A stretch of 25,308 nt of DNA, taken from assembly GCA_009785015.1 (NCBI GenBank), contig WQXD01000023.1:1-25308 (forward strand), given 5' to 3'. Within the stretch, counting starts at the first letter, position 1; every line of letters starts with the position of its first letter. The translations under genes were made by a program, and so were the position numbers. Positions 8,836 through 16,783 of this stretch are shown here, piece by piece. The stretch is from Oscillospiraceae bacterium. Its GTDB lineage: Bacteria; Bacillota_A; Clostridia; Oscillospirales; WRJC01. The notes under the pieces were generated by a model, which did not search any database, had not been told where the DNA came from, and saw only the letters and a program-made list of their open reading frames with translations.

Positions 8836-9747
8836 ATGCCAAAAGAAAAAAACATAAGCGATACAATCAAAGCAAAGGGCGTTGAAATTTCCGTGGTTTC
8901 GTCACCGGGCAAAGACGATTATATATCTTTGACAGATATGGCGAAGTTCAAAAATGCAAAAGATGCGTTTATCGTAGTGGCCAATTGGTTTCGCAATCGG
9001 AACACTATTGAATTTTTAGGTCTGTGGGAAACGTTAAACAATCCCGCTTTTAAACCTATCGAATTCGAGGGGTTTAAAAATGAATCCGGTTCAAATTCTT
9101 TTGTGCTAACGCCTCAACAATGGGTAAAATCCACAAATGCCATCGGCATTACATCAAAATCAGGTAGATACGGAGGCGGCACTTATGCGCACAAAGACAT
9201 TGCTTTCAAATTCGCTTCTTGGCTGTCCGTCGAATTTGAACTATACGTCATAAAAGACTATCAGCGGTTAAAAGAGAGCGAGGCTCATCAGACGGCGTTG
9301 GATTGGAGCGTAAAGCGGATTTTGGCAAAAGTGAACTACAAAATTCATACCGATGCCGTCAAAGACAATCTAATTTCGGAAGATTTGACCGCTACAGAGC
9401 AAAACTATGTTTATGCCAACGAAGCCGATTTATTGAACGTCGCTGTATTCGGCAAAAAAGCGTGGGAATGGAAACTTGAAAATCCCGATGAAAAAGGCAA
9501 GAACATACGCGACTTTGCGAGCATTGAGGAATTGCTTGTCATCGCCAATCTTGAAACGACAAATGCGCTGCTCATTAAACAAGGTTTATCACAGCAGGAA
9601 AGGCTGTCAGAATTAAGAAAATTGGCCATAACGCTTTTCGGGCAAATTCAAAATACCAAAGGCGCAAAAGACTTAAAGCGGCTAAATAACCAGACCGCTA
9701 TAAATCTGCCGGACGAAAAACTTGACAATCCAAAAAAAGATAATTGA
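8836..9747 (+). CDS. KilA-N domain protein
   Basis: A 303-residue protein. Residues about 10-150 match the KilA-N pattern found in phage and large-virus proteins: DDYISLTDMAKFKN, then NWFRNRNTIEFLGLWETLNN, QQWVKSTNAIGI, SGRYGGGTYAHKDIAFKFA and SWLSVEFELYVIKDYQRLK. KilA-N is a presumed DNA-binding domain; P1 KilA is toxic when expressed. The C-terminal half, including ALDWSVKRILAKVNYKIHTDAVK and a charged helical tail, is seen with KilA-N in bacterial genomic islands, function unknown. AGGAGATC gives a good ribosome site. It is the only gene between repeat copies A and B, driven by the repeat-borne promoter, which suggests a self-contained cassette of phage or island origin. Confidence 0.9.
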   Translation: MPKEKNISDTIKAKGVEISVVSSPGKDDYISLTDMAKFKNAKDAFIVVANWFRNRNTIEFLGLWETLNNPAFKPIEFEGFKNESGSNSFVLTPQQWVKSTNAIGITSKSGRYGGGTYAHKDIAFKFASWLSVEFELYVIKDYQRLKESEAHQTALDWSVKRILAKVNYKIHTDAVKDNLISEDLTATEQNYVYANEADLLNVAVFGKKAWEWKLENPDEKGKNIRDFASIEELLVIANLETTNALLIKQGLSQQERLSELRKLAITLFGQIQNTKGAKDLKRLNNQTAINLPDEKLDNPKKDN

Positions 9748-9887
9748 TTTGTGTTCAAGTTTTGTTCAAGAAAATTATTAAAAGATACCAAAAATCACTA
9801 AACGATACAACAAGCAAAAACCATAAACACCGCATAAAACCGCAAAATACCAACCACAACAAAACGCCGCAAAAAGTCAAAAAAAGC

Positions 9888-9986
9888 TCTGCAAAACCTT
9901 CACCACCGGTTCAAGTCCGGTTGTCTGTCGCCTCCAAAGAAAACCCCCGGTATATTGCGGTATATCGGGGGTTTTGTTTTGCGGGA
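9888..9986 (+). repeat. tRNA-Cys tail repeat, copy B (degenerate)
   Basis: TCTGCAAAACCT and CACCGGTTCAAGTCCGGTTG match tRNA-Cys from the anticodon loop through the T arm. The acceptor strand carries a four-base insertion (TTGTCTGTCGCC) and CCA ends at 9936. The terminator and GCGGGAAA follow, after which similarity to copies A and C stops, so this copy lacks their promoter. It cannot form a functional tRNA because the 5' half is missing. Confidence 0.88.
9940..9980 (+). terminator. Terminator in repeat copy B
   Basis: AAAACCCCC/GGGGGTTTT with inner GGTATAT/GTATATC pairing and TGCG loop, followed by GTTTTG. It has a better-matched stem than copy A and would end transcripts of the KilA-N gene. 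Confidence 0.85.
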
Positions 9987-10019
9987 AAGTTACAAATTTG
10001 TTACAGTTTTGTAAACGTC

Positions 10020-10048
10020 TTGTGTTTTTTTGAAATATGTATTATAAT
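10020..10048 (+). promoter_or_regulatory. Promoter of the coiled-coil protein gene
   Basis: TTGTGT at 10020-10025, 17-base spacer, perfect TATAAT at 10043-10048. Immediately upstream, TTACAAA and TTTTGTAA form a loose inverted repeat (about 9989-10013) that could bind a regulator. Confidence 0.75.
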
Positions 10049-10083
10049 AAATCCCGTTGATTAAAAAGAGAGGTGTGTTAATT

Positions 10084-10569
10084 ATGAAATTATGTAACGC
10101 GGAAGTTATCAAAAAAATCAAGGATTTGGAAGAACAGAAACAAGAAATTCTGTCAGACGAACAAAAAAATTGTACTACTACGTATCAAACAGAAACCGAT
10201 ATGATTGATACCGGCTATGACTTTGAAAAGACAAGAACCGCCGTTGAAAATCTGAATAAAGAAATTATGCGTTTAAAACATGCGTTGAACATTTCAAACT
10301 CTACTGTTATTGTGCAGGAGTTCGGTTTGACAATAGGCGAATGTCTGGTATATATGGCACAGCTGAACAACGAAAAATTCGTGCTGGAAAAACTGAGCCG
10401 TAACCGGAGCAAATCGAGAACCACACTATATAACGGCACGGTCGAATATACCGATACGAATTATGACGTTGAGGTATGCAAGGATAAACTGAATAGCATA
10501 AAAGAAACCATACGGCAGTTACAGTTGTCGATAGACCGTGTAAATCTCAATAATATGATAGAAATATGA
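10084..10569 (+). CDS. Coiled-coil protein with internal duplication
   Basis: A 161-residue, charged, mostly helical protein. Two halves resemble each other: DTGYDFEKTRTAVENLNKEI in the first and DTNYDVEVCKDKLNSIKETI in the second, each followed by a leucine-rich helix ending in N. The pattern of alternating helices and a terminal IRQLQLSIDRVN recalls the DIP1984 (septicolysin-like) family, but I hold that loosely. The ATG at 10084 follows AGAGGTG; an upstream in-frame ATT adds nine unlikely residues. It has its own promoter and lies alone between repeat copy B and a decayed stretch. Function unknown. Confidence 0.72.
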   Translation: MKLCNAEVIKKIKDLEEQKQEILSDEQKNCTTTYQTETDMIDTGYDFEKTRTAVENLNKEIMRLKHALNISNSTVIVQEFGLTIGECLVYMAQLNNEKFVLEKLSRNRSKSRTTLYNGTVEYTDTNYDVEVCKDKLNSIKETIRQLQLSIDRVNLNNMIEI

Positions 10570-10631
10570 TTGTTTTTCCGTACGCAACTTTATTCAAAAA
10601 ATATTTGCCGGTCCCGGCCTACAGGATATAG

Positions 10632-10745
10632 TTATTGTTTACGGTTGAGGCTTATTATTTATTTGATTATGCTTTATTGACAAAGTTTAATGTTTTAGTC
10701 AATATGGATTTTGAAATTAAAAAAGAACAAATAAAAGTTGTGTAA
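10632..10745 (+). pseudogene. Possible C-terminal gene remnant
   Basis: A frame open from 10632 to TAA at 10743 reads like a protein tail (EAYYLFDYALLTKFNVL, then MDFEIKKEQIKVV) but has no start signal. It precedes a terminator-like hairpin, as a gene end would. No family is recognised and chance is possible. The rest of 10570-10813 shows only a small GCCGG/CCGGC hairpin at 10607-10618. Confidence 0.25.
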
Positions 10746-10758
10746 AAAACTTTTTGCG

Positions 10759-10798
10759 GCGGCGGAAGTATCGGTTATAATCCGCCGCATTTTATTTT
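10759..10798 (+). terminator. GC-rich hairpin with T-rich tail
   Basis: Arms GCGGCGGA (10759-10766) and TCCGCCGC (10781-10788), 14-base loop, then ATTTTATTTT. It looks like an intrinsic terminator for the remnant upstream. The loop contains GTTATAAT, a possible -10 element for the next gene, so it may have a double role. Confidence 0.55.
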
Positions 10799-10813
10799 GG
10801 AAAGAGGGTATAT

Positions 10814-11590
10814 ATGTTATTAAAATCACAGCCACTTGACCCGAAATTTTGCGAAAAATTTAAATTGGGTGATGACGAATCAGAACGGAAAATCAAATCA
10901 CAGCATATCGGTAAAATGTTTGACGATATACTTGATGGTAAACGAAAAATCGGATTAAAAACACGCATTGGTTGGATATGGCGTGATATTAAAGGTGTAT
11001 TTTACGATATGAAATATGCGGTTCGCAACCGTTTAAAATGGCGTAAGTCCATAAGCGGTTTACGCCCATGGGAAGGATTCGATGGACTTATAACCGTTAT
11101 GCAGGCACATCTGCGGGATTATATTACGACGGAAGAAAAGTATGGTCATTCGCTGGAGGAATATAAAAACAAAAAAATAGCGACCGCCAAAGAAACCGTT
11201 GAAATATTAGAGCGTATGAGAGAGCCGATTGATTATTCAATCAAACGGCGTGATGAAGTTGAATCAAGATACCCTAAATATCAATCATTAATCACAAAAT
11301 ATGAATCCGGCAGTACATTGTGTAGTGGTGATTTTGTGGTGCAAGATAATGGTTGGGTAGGCATGGAAAGCGGAAAAGACCCGCGCAGGGGATATTTTGA
11401 ATTTGTAAATGGGTGTTTTGAATTGGCTGAAAGCCCTGACCAAACCGAAACGGATAGATTGCTTGCGGAACTTATGCAATATCACGAGGAAATAGATAAT
11501 GCTTATGGGCAAGCCGATATTGATTCGGATAACGATTTTGAGCGGTTAGGGGAACTGTTAAAAGAAAATTTTTATACATGGTGGGATTAA
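10814..11590 (+). CDS. Hypothetical protein, island-borne
   Basis: A 258-residue soluble, charged protein that I do not recognise. The N-terminal half has a Trp/Arg-rich region (residues 50-95: WIWRDIKGVFYDMKYAVRNR and LRPWEGFDGLI) followed by a helical stretch. The C-terminal 30 residues are acidic. It has no signal peptide or membrane segment. AAGAGGG precedes the ATG. Its promoter is uncertain; a TATAAT at 10776-10781 lies inside the upstream hairpin. Composition is AT-rich like the neighbouring segment, pointing to accessory origin. The overall look is that of uncharacterised phage or island proteins. Confidence 0.75.
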   Translation: MLLKSQPLDPKFCEKFKLGDDESERKIKSQHIGKMFDDILDGKRKIGLKTRIGWIWRDIKGVFYDMKYAVRNRLKWRKSISGLRPWEGFDGLITVMQAHLRDYITTEEKYGHSLEEYKNKKIATAKETVEILERMREPIDYSIKRRDEVESRYPKYQSLITKYESGSTLCSGDFVVQDNGWVGMESGKDPRRGYFEFVNGCFELAESPDQTETDRLLAELMQYHEEIDNAYGQADIDSDNDFERLGELLKENFYTWWD

Positions 11591-11608
11591 AAAAAAGAGG
11601 CGAGCGAT

Positions 11609-11830
11609 ATAGATATATTTAAAGCCGTCAAAACTCAAGATATTAACGCAAAGTCAAAAGAAGCCTACAACAAAAAAGCCTATGATTATGACAACACACT
11701 GGAGGGTAGAATTGTTTACAGCAAATATCCTATGCTGACATTTCAGGTTGCGGGGTGTGAAAAAATACCATTTGACGATGGCATGATGGATATAATCACT
11801 ATATGCGCAGTATATTATCATTTCCAATAA
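11609..11830 (+). pseudogene. Decayed SAM-dependent methyltransferase
   Basis: A frame of 73 codons reads DIFKAVKTQDINAKSKEAYN, then KKAYDYDNTLEGR, typical of the N-terminus of UbiE-like class I methyltransferases. It then jumps to CEKIPFDDGMMDIITICAVY YHF, the motif IV region of the same fold. The GxGxG SAM-binding segment, about 50 residues, is missing, as is everything after motif IV. AGAGG is well placed, but the start position reads ATA instead of ATG. The stop codon TAA is the first base triplet before the tRNA-Cys repeat copy C, so the 3' truncation coincides with that junction. Confidence 0.7.
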
Positions 11831-11851
11831 TCCGGTTGTCGCCTCCATAAG

Positions 11852-11894
11852 AAAAGCCCCGATATATTGCGGTATATCGGGAGGTTTTGTTTTT
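11852..11894 (+). terminator. Terminator in repeat copy C
   Basis: CCCGATAT pairs with ATATCGGG, extended by AAAA/TTTT across a small internal mismatch, followed by TTTTGTTTTT. Confidence 0.8.
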
Positions 11895-11934
11895 GCGGGA
11901 AAACTTGAAACCACGGTTAAATTAAAAATTCCTC

Positions 11935-11963
11935 TTGACATATTTTGCAGAATATGGTAGAAT
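11935..11963 (+). promoter_or_regulatory. Repeat-borne promoter of the TipAS-helicase genes
   Basis: TTGACA at 11935-11940, 17-base spacer with extended -10 TGG, TAGAAT at 11958-11963, identical in spacer to the KilA-N promoter. It gives a leader of about 90 bases that includes the small hairpin ATTGCC/GGCAAT at about 12001-12018. Confidence 0.85.
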
Positions 11964-12058
11964 ACATAATACTGATATATTCGGAAGGGCGGTGTTGTAT
12001 ATTGCCCCTGACGGCAATAAAATTGCAGTTGCCCAAGAAAGAACGGGGAAAAATTATT

Positions 12059-12478
12059 ATGCCAAATACTAAAAAATTCGATAAATTCAAACAATCGCTC
12101 ATAGCCGAAAATGAACGCCGGTACGGCGCGGAAATCCGCGAGAAATACGGCAGCAAAACCGTGGACGAATCCAACTCGCATTTGAAAGGCTTGACGCAAG
12201 AACAATATGACGAAGGTGAACGATTTCGCTTTGCGCTTGAAGAAACATTGAGAACCGCTTTTGCCGGCGGCGACCCTGCCGGGGAATTGGCACAAAAAGC
12301 CTGTGACCTGCACCGGCAATGGCTGTGTGTCGTTTATCCCAAGTACACCAAGGAGTATCATAAAGGGCTTGGTGAAATGTATGTCGCCGATGAGCGTTTC
12401 CGGGCGTATTATGACAAGATTGCTCCCGGCTGCGCCGAGTTTCTGCGCGATGCAATCAATATTTATTGCGAAAAATAA
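12059..12478 (+). CDS. Stand-alone TipAS-domain protein
   Basis: A 139-residue protein matching the TipAS effector-binding domain: YGAEIREKYG, then a helical middle (EEQYDEGERF-like), HRQWLCVVYPKYTKEYHKGL, GEMYVADERFRAYYDKIAPG and CAEFLRDAINIY. In TipA-type MerR regulators this domain captures thiopeptide-like antibiotics; here the N-terminal MerR DNA-binding part is absent, so it may be a free drug binder like the short TipAS form. The ATG at 12059 is chosen because the domain begins just after it; the frame is open upstream to 11945 but that part does not look related. The ribosome site (GGGGA) is rather distant. The gene is first after the repeat-borne promoter. Confidence 0.85.
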   Translation: MPNTKKFDKFKQSLIAENERRYGAEIREKYGSKTVDESNSHLKGLTQEQYDEGERFRFALEETLRTAFAGGDPAGELAQKACDLHRQWLCVVYPKYTKEYHKGLGEMYVADERFRAYYDKIAPGCAEFLRDAINIYCEK

Positions 12479-12497
12479 TGAGCTTGTCAAGTTAAAG

Positions 12498-12599
12498 ATG
12501 CAAAAGGGTAATGACTGGGTGCCGGTTGACAAAAAATATTGGGAAGACAAGAAATGGCTTGAAAAAGACAGGCCTTGGAAGAATAGGGCTTCGGAGTGA
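12498..12599 (+). CDS. Possible small ORF between TipAS and helicase
   Basis: A 33-residue frame (MQKGNDWVPVDKKYWEDKKW onward, ending NRASE) with protein-like composition lies in the 134-base gap. It has no clear ribosome site and no known family. It could be a tiny peptide, the tail of a lost gene, or a chance frame. Confidence 0.22.
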   Translation: MQKGNDWVPVDKKYWEDKKWLEKDRPWKNRASE

Positions 12600-12612
12600 A
12601 AAGGAGAAGAAA

Positions 12613-15432
12613 ATGGCGCTGTTTTTGTGCCCCGAGTGCAGGGAAAATATTTCAGATCGTGCGAATTACTGCCCTCATTGCGGTCTGCCGTCCAAATATT
12701 TCGATTTGACTGTATCGAAAATAACAAAAGATACGCCTGTTCTTGATTTGGCATCGCTGCGAAACACATTGATTTCTTTTGATCACGGTTATCAAACGCT
12801 GTTCGGCGCATCTCACTATATTACGGCAAAAGAATTATTAACGCTAAAGTCTTCTTTCGATATATGGGCGCAGCAGCTCGCTGACAAGTCAGCTTATGAT
12901 TATTGCATGAAAAACGCCCATGGTTTTTCAATAGACATTGAATCGGTAAACACCTGCCTGCGCCGTTTTGAAACGGTTTCGCAGGACGCGGAAAATCATA
13001 ACGCTCAATATATCGACCATATTCTGGAACAAAACAAGGATTATTTTGACAATCTCCTGAAAGATATTGACCCCGAAATCAAAATAGACGAAGAACAGCG
13101 GCGTGCTGTTGTCACCGACGACGATTACTGTCTGCTGGTAGCGGGTGCAGGCGCGGGAAAAACCACGACAATGGCGGCAAAAGTGAAATATCTGGCGGAA
13201 AAGAAACACATCGCGCCGGAGGATATCATCGTCATATCCTATACCCGCAAGGCAATCGACGAACTGAAAGAGCGTATCAATAACAAACTCAAAATCCCCG
13301 CGCGGATTTGCACATTTCATTCGTTCGCCTATGATATTGTCAGAAAATTCAGCGATACGCCGCCGGAGGTGAATTACTCGGCGTACAACATTATCTTTGA
13401 GATGCTGGAAAAAGAAATCTTTCACGATAAAAAACTGTTGAGGAAAGTGTTGCTTTTTCTCGGCTATTATTTTGATTTGCCCGCCGACGCGATGAATTAT
13501 GACAATTTAAACCAGTTTCATCTGGCAAAGGCGGCGCAGGATTACGAAACTCTCAAAAGCGGCGCGGGAGAATATATCAAAAAAGTCTCGGAACAGCGCG
13601 GCCGCTCCATGCGGACGATAACAGGTGAATACCTGCGTTCGGTGCAGGAAGCGCAAATCGCCAATTTTTTATATCTGAACGGATTGGATTATGAATATGA
13701 ACCGATATATCCTTTTGATATAAAAGGGGCGCGGAAAAAATACACGCCGGATTTTATCATAAGGCAGGGCGAGCATACCGCTTATCTGGAACATTACGCA
13801 GTCGGCGAAAGCGGACACAGTTTTGTGCTCACAAAGCAGGAAATCGCCAAATATTCGGCCGCTATAGGAGATAAGCGCAAACTGCACCGTCAAATGGGGA
13901 CAACTCTTTTGGAGACATGGACATACTACAAAGACAGACGCCCGCTGTCGGAGCATTTGAAAGAGACGCTCATAAAAGAGGGATTTACGCTCAAAGAACG
14001 CGATTTCGCCGAAGTATATAAAAAGATTGTCGAAACCAGCAAGGATAAATACGTATTCAAAATGGTGCAGTTTCTGCTCACATTTATCGCCCAGTTCAAA
14101 ACCTGCGGTTATGACGCGGGCGGATTTGCGGCTTTAAAAGCCAAAACCGATAATTTCCGCACGCATTTGTTTTTGGAAATTGCGGAATCCGTGTATGATT
14201 ATTATCAAAAACAGCTCGCCGAACAAAACCGCATTGACTTTGAAGATATGATTAACGACGCTAATTTTTATCTGGCTGAAATCGAGCGGCAAAACATAGA
14301 ATTGCCGTACAAATATATTATCATCGACGAATTTCAGGATATTGCCCGCCAGCGCTTCAATCTGACCAAACGGTTGAGCGACATAACAAAAGCGAAAGTC
14401 GTCGCGGTGGGCGATGACTGGCAGTCTATTTTTGCTTTTGCGGGTTCTGAAATCGGGTTGTTCACGCGTTTTATCGAATTGATGGGCAGCGGCGTTGAAA
14501 TGAAAATCACGCATACATACCGCAATTCACAGGAATTGATCGATATGGCGGGCGGATTTGTGCAGAAGAACAATTCGCAAATAAAGAAGCAGCTGATTTC
14601 GCAAAAGAGCATTGTGAATCCGGTTGTTCTGACCGAATTTGACGATACGTTCAAACCCGACTACGCAATGGCCGAAGCGGCGGAACGGGCAATAGAAAAT
14701 ATTGTTGCCGAATATGGCGCAGATACTTCCATCCTGCTCGTCGGACGGTATAATTACGACAATTACAAAATAGGAAGGACAGGCAAATTCAACGATTTGC
14801 CCGGAAACCGTATCCAATGCGAAAAATTCCCGAAAGCGAATATTGTTTTTATGACCGCGCATACTTCAAAAGGTCTGGGATTTGACAATGTGATTTTGTT
14901 GAATATGTTCGAGAGCAAGTTCGGGTTTCCGTGCCAGTTGGAAGACGACCCCATTATGAAATTGGTGCGTTTTGAAGATATGTCAGTCCCATTCGCGGAG
15001 GAACGGCGGCTGTTTTACGTCGCGCTCACCCGCACGAAAAACCGCGTTTACATCCTTGCGCCGCAAACCAAACCCTCGCGTTTTTTGATAGAGCTTATAA
15101 ACGACTACAAAATTCCGCACTCTGAAAATCTCAACATGGAAAAAGTGGATTTATTCCGGCTGCGCTGTCCGGCATGCGGTTATCCGCTCAAATATGAATT
15201 CAACAAAAATTACGGTTTGGGCTTGTATCTGTGCACGAACGAACCGGAGGTCTGCGACTTCATGACCAACAGCAGGGAGCATTTGCACGACATATATAAA
15301 TGCAGCCAATGCGCGGACGGTTATATGATTGTGCGTTCTAAAGAAAACGAAGCGTTTTACGGCTGCACAAATTTCGACGTCAAGTCGAAACAGGGCTGTA
15401 AAAATACGCGGGAAATTAAAAAATATTTTTAA
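12613..15432 (+). CDS. UvrD-family helicase with zinc ribbons and nuclease-like insert
   Basis: A 939-residue SF1A DNA helicase. The N-terminus has a zinc ribbon (CPEC...CPHC, residues 6-23). Helicase motifs: Walker A GAGAGKTT at 178-185, SYTRKAIDELKERI (Ia), TFHSFAYD, DEFQD at 572-576 (II), VGDDWQSIFAFAGS (III), HTYRNSQEL (IV), TAHTSKGLGFDNVILLN (V) and LFYVALTRTKNRVYIL (VI). Between motifs Ia and II is an insert with QIANFLYLNGLDYEYEPIY, YTPDF (Asp380) and YLEHYAV, the pattern of a restriction-endonuclease-like fold seen in helicase IV-type relatives. The C-terminal 90 residues hold two topoisomerase-like zinc ribbons (CPAC...C, CSQC...C). The start follows AAGGAGAAG. It probably processes DNA ends or stalled forks; a role in phage defence is possible given its island position but unproven. 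Confidence 0.92.
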   Translation: MALFLCPECRENISDRANYCPHCGLPSKYFDLTVSKITKDTPVLDLASLRNTLISFDHGYQTLFGASHYITAKELLTLKSSFDIWAQQLADKSAYDYCMKNAHGFSIDIESVNTCLRRFETVSQDAENHNAQYIDHILEQNKDYFDNLLKDIDPEIKIDEEQRRAVVTDDDYCLLVAGAGAGKTTTMAAKVKYLAEKKHIAPEDIIVISYTRKAIDELKERINNKLKIPARICTFHSFAYDIVRKFSDTPPEVNYSAYNIIFEMLEKEIFHDKKLLRKVLLFLGYYFDLPADAMNYDNLNQFHLAKAAQDYETLKSGAGEYIKKVSEQRGRSMRTITGEYLRSVQEAQIANFLYLNGLDYEYEPIYPFDIKGARKKYTPDFIIRQGEHTAYLEHYAVGESGHSFVLTKQEIAKYSAAIGDKRKLHRQMGTTLLETWTYYKDRRPLSEHLKETLIKEGFTLKERDFAEVYKKIVETSKDKYVFKMVQFLLTFIAQFKTCGYDAGGFAALKAKTDNFRTHLFLEIAESVYDYYQKQLAEQNRIDFEDMINDANFYLAEIERQNIELPYKYIIIDEFQDIARQRFNLTKRLSDITKAKVVAVGDDWQSIFAFAGSEIGLFTRFIELMGSGVEMKITHTYRNSQELIDMAGGFVQKNNSQIKKQLISQKSIVNPVVLTEFDDTFKPDYAMAEAAERAIENIVAEYGADTSILLVGRYNYDNYKIGRTGKFNDLPGNRIQCEKFPKANIVFMTAHTSKGLGFDNVILLNMFESKFGFPCQLEDDPIMKLVRFEDMSVPFAEERRLFYVALTRTKNRVYILAPQTKPSRFLIELINDYKIPHSENLNMEKVDLFRLRCPACGYPLKYEFNKNYGLGLYLCTNEPEVCDFMTNSREHLHDIYKCSQCADGYMIVRSKENEAFYGCTNFDVKSKQGCKNTREIKKYF

Positions 15433-15475
15433 GTGACTTCCTGTTATAAGGAAGAGGAATGAACAGGGGCCGTAT

Positions 15476-16783
15476 ATGTCGAATATAATAATCCCGCAAA
15501 ATTTATCCGTCGAAGAAAAACTCTCCCTCATGCGCGAGGATGCAATTCATGACATCGCCGACGGCGATAATTTCGCGATGGGCAATTACACCGGTACGGA
15601 TGACGTCGACCTCGCGGCGATAGGCAAAAGTATATCGAATATAAAATCAAAACCGTCGCCGCCGACCGTGCCCAAAGTATTCGTGTCAAACGACTGCGCG
15701 TTCAACTGCACCTACTGCGGCTGCCGCTGTTCAAAAGATAAACGAAGATATACCCACAACACCGAAGAAATCGCCGATATGGCCCTTGCAACCGCGAACA
15801 AATGCGGCCACGGCGTTTTTATCACTTCGGCCATATGCAAAAATGCCGACTATACCGAGGAATTGATAATTGACACGTTGAAAATTTTACGGCACAAACG
15901 CGGCTATGACGGATATATCCACGCGAAGATAATGCCGGGGGCCGACCCGCTGCTAATTAGGCAGCTCGGATTTCTGGCCGACAGGGTGAGCGTGAATATA
16001 GAGCTGCCGCACAGCGACGGCTATAAGGTTCTCGCAAAACAGAAAACGAAAAACAATATAATCTCCCCGATGGCTGCGGTAAATGATTTCATAAACGAAT
16101 TGAATCCAAAAAGGGGAGCCAAAGCCCGTTCAGAAACGGGCAGGATGTTCGCGCCCGCCGGACAGACTACGCAGATGATGGTCGGCGCGATGGGGGAAAC
16201 CGACAGGACAATCACCGTTCTGGCAGATTCCCTTTACAAAAAATTTGATATGCGCCGGGTGTATTATTCGCCGTTCGACGCGGCCGATATCGGCGGTTAC
16301 AAAACCCCGAAATGGCGCGGGCGGCGGCTGTATCAGGCGGACAGGCTCGTCAAATTATACGGCATGAGCCCCGACGAGATACTGCCCGAAAATTCGCCGA
16401 ACCTCGACTTTGACATAGACCCGAAAGCCGGATATGCCCTGCGGAATATCGCTATGTTTCCGGTGGAAATAAACTCCGCGGACTATGAAACGCTGCTTCG
16501 GGTGCCGGGCTTTGGAATGACGAGCGCGAAAAAAATTGTCGCGGCAAGGAAAGTGTCGCGGCTGACTTATGACAATCTGAAATATATGCGCGTGCCTCTG
16601 TCCAAAAGCAAATATTTCATCACCTGCAGCGGCAGATATTACGGCGGGAATATGCTTGACAGTCCGCAGCTGCGAATAAAACTTTGGTCCGACGAATTTG
16701 TTTTCATGCAGAATATGGAGCAGACTTCCATGTTCACGCCGGATATGGATATGCTGCCGGTGGATTATGACGTGAGTACCTGA
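15476..16783 (+). CDS. Radical SAM/HhH protein, putative DNA repair
   Basis: A 435-residue protein of the family annotated as putative DNA modification/repair radical SAM protein. The cluster motif is Cys74-x3-Cys78-x2-Cys81 (CAFNCTYC), with extra Cys at 83 and 85 and KDKRRYTHN following. MFAPAGQTTQMMVGAMGETD is a family hallmark. A helix-hairpin-helix near the C-terminus (LLRVPGFGMTSAKKIVAARK) suggests DNA contact. The usual neighbour is a uracil-DNA-glycosylase-like protein; here the next gene is an ABC exporter subunit instead. AGGGG precedes the ATG. Another ATG at 15459, with a stronger AGGAAGAGG site, opens a nine-codon frame (MNRGRICRI) that overlaps this start and may couple or tune translation. 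Confidence 0.9.
   Translation: MSNIIIPQNLSVEEKLSLMREDAIHDIADGDNFAMGNYTGTDDVDLAAIGKSISNIKSKPSPPTVPKVFVSNDCAFNCTYCGCRCSKDKRRYTHNTEEIADMALATANKCGHGVFITSAICKNADYTEELIIDTLKILRHKRGYDGYIHAKIMPGADPLLIRQLGFLADRVSVNIELPHSDGYKVLAKQKTKNNIISPMAAVNDFINELNPKRGAKARSETGRMFAPAGQTTQMMVGAMGETDRTITVLADSLYKKFDMRRVYYSPFDAADIGGYKTPKWRGRRLYQADRLVKLYGMSPDEILPENSPNLDFDIDPKAGYALRNIAMFPVEINSADYETLLRVPGFGMTSAKKIVAARKVSRLTYDNLKYMRVPLSKSKYFITCSGRYYGGNMLDSPQLRIKLWSDEFVFMQNMEQTSMFTPDMDMLPVDYDVST

Larger units (their letters stand above)
11831..11966 (+). repeat. tRNA-Cys tail repeat, copy C
   Basis: TCCGGTTGTCGCCTCCA at 11831-11847 is identical to the end of tRNA-Cys. It is followed by the terminator (CCCCGATATATTGCGGTATA core), then GCGGG and the duplicated promoter. 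From GCGGG to the -10 element only two positions differ from copy A; similarity ends just after the -10. This marks the right end of the 3.2-kb segment that begins after the intact tRNA. Confidence 0.92.

Noticed and set aside
9744..10064. 106-residue plus-strand frame after the KilA-N gene
   Set aside because: It runs through the tRNA-tail repeat and terminator and is Lys/Asn/Pro low-complexity; no real start signal.
11654..12811. 385-residue minus-strand frame across the repeat copy C, TipAS and helicase start
   Set aside because: It runs antisense through a terminator, a promoter and two well-supported genes; its sequence is Phe/Ile-rich and unlike any family.
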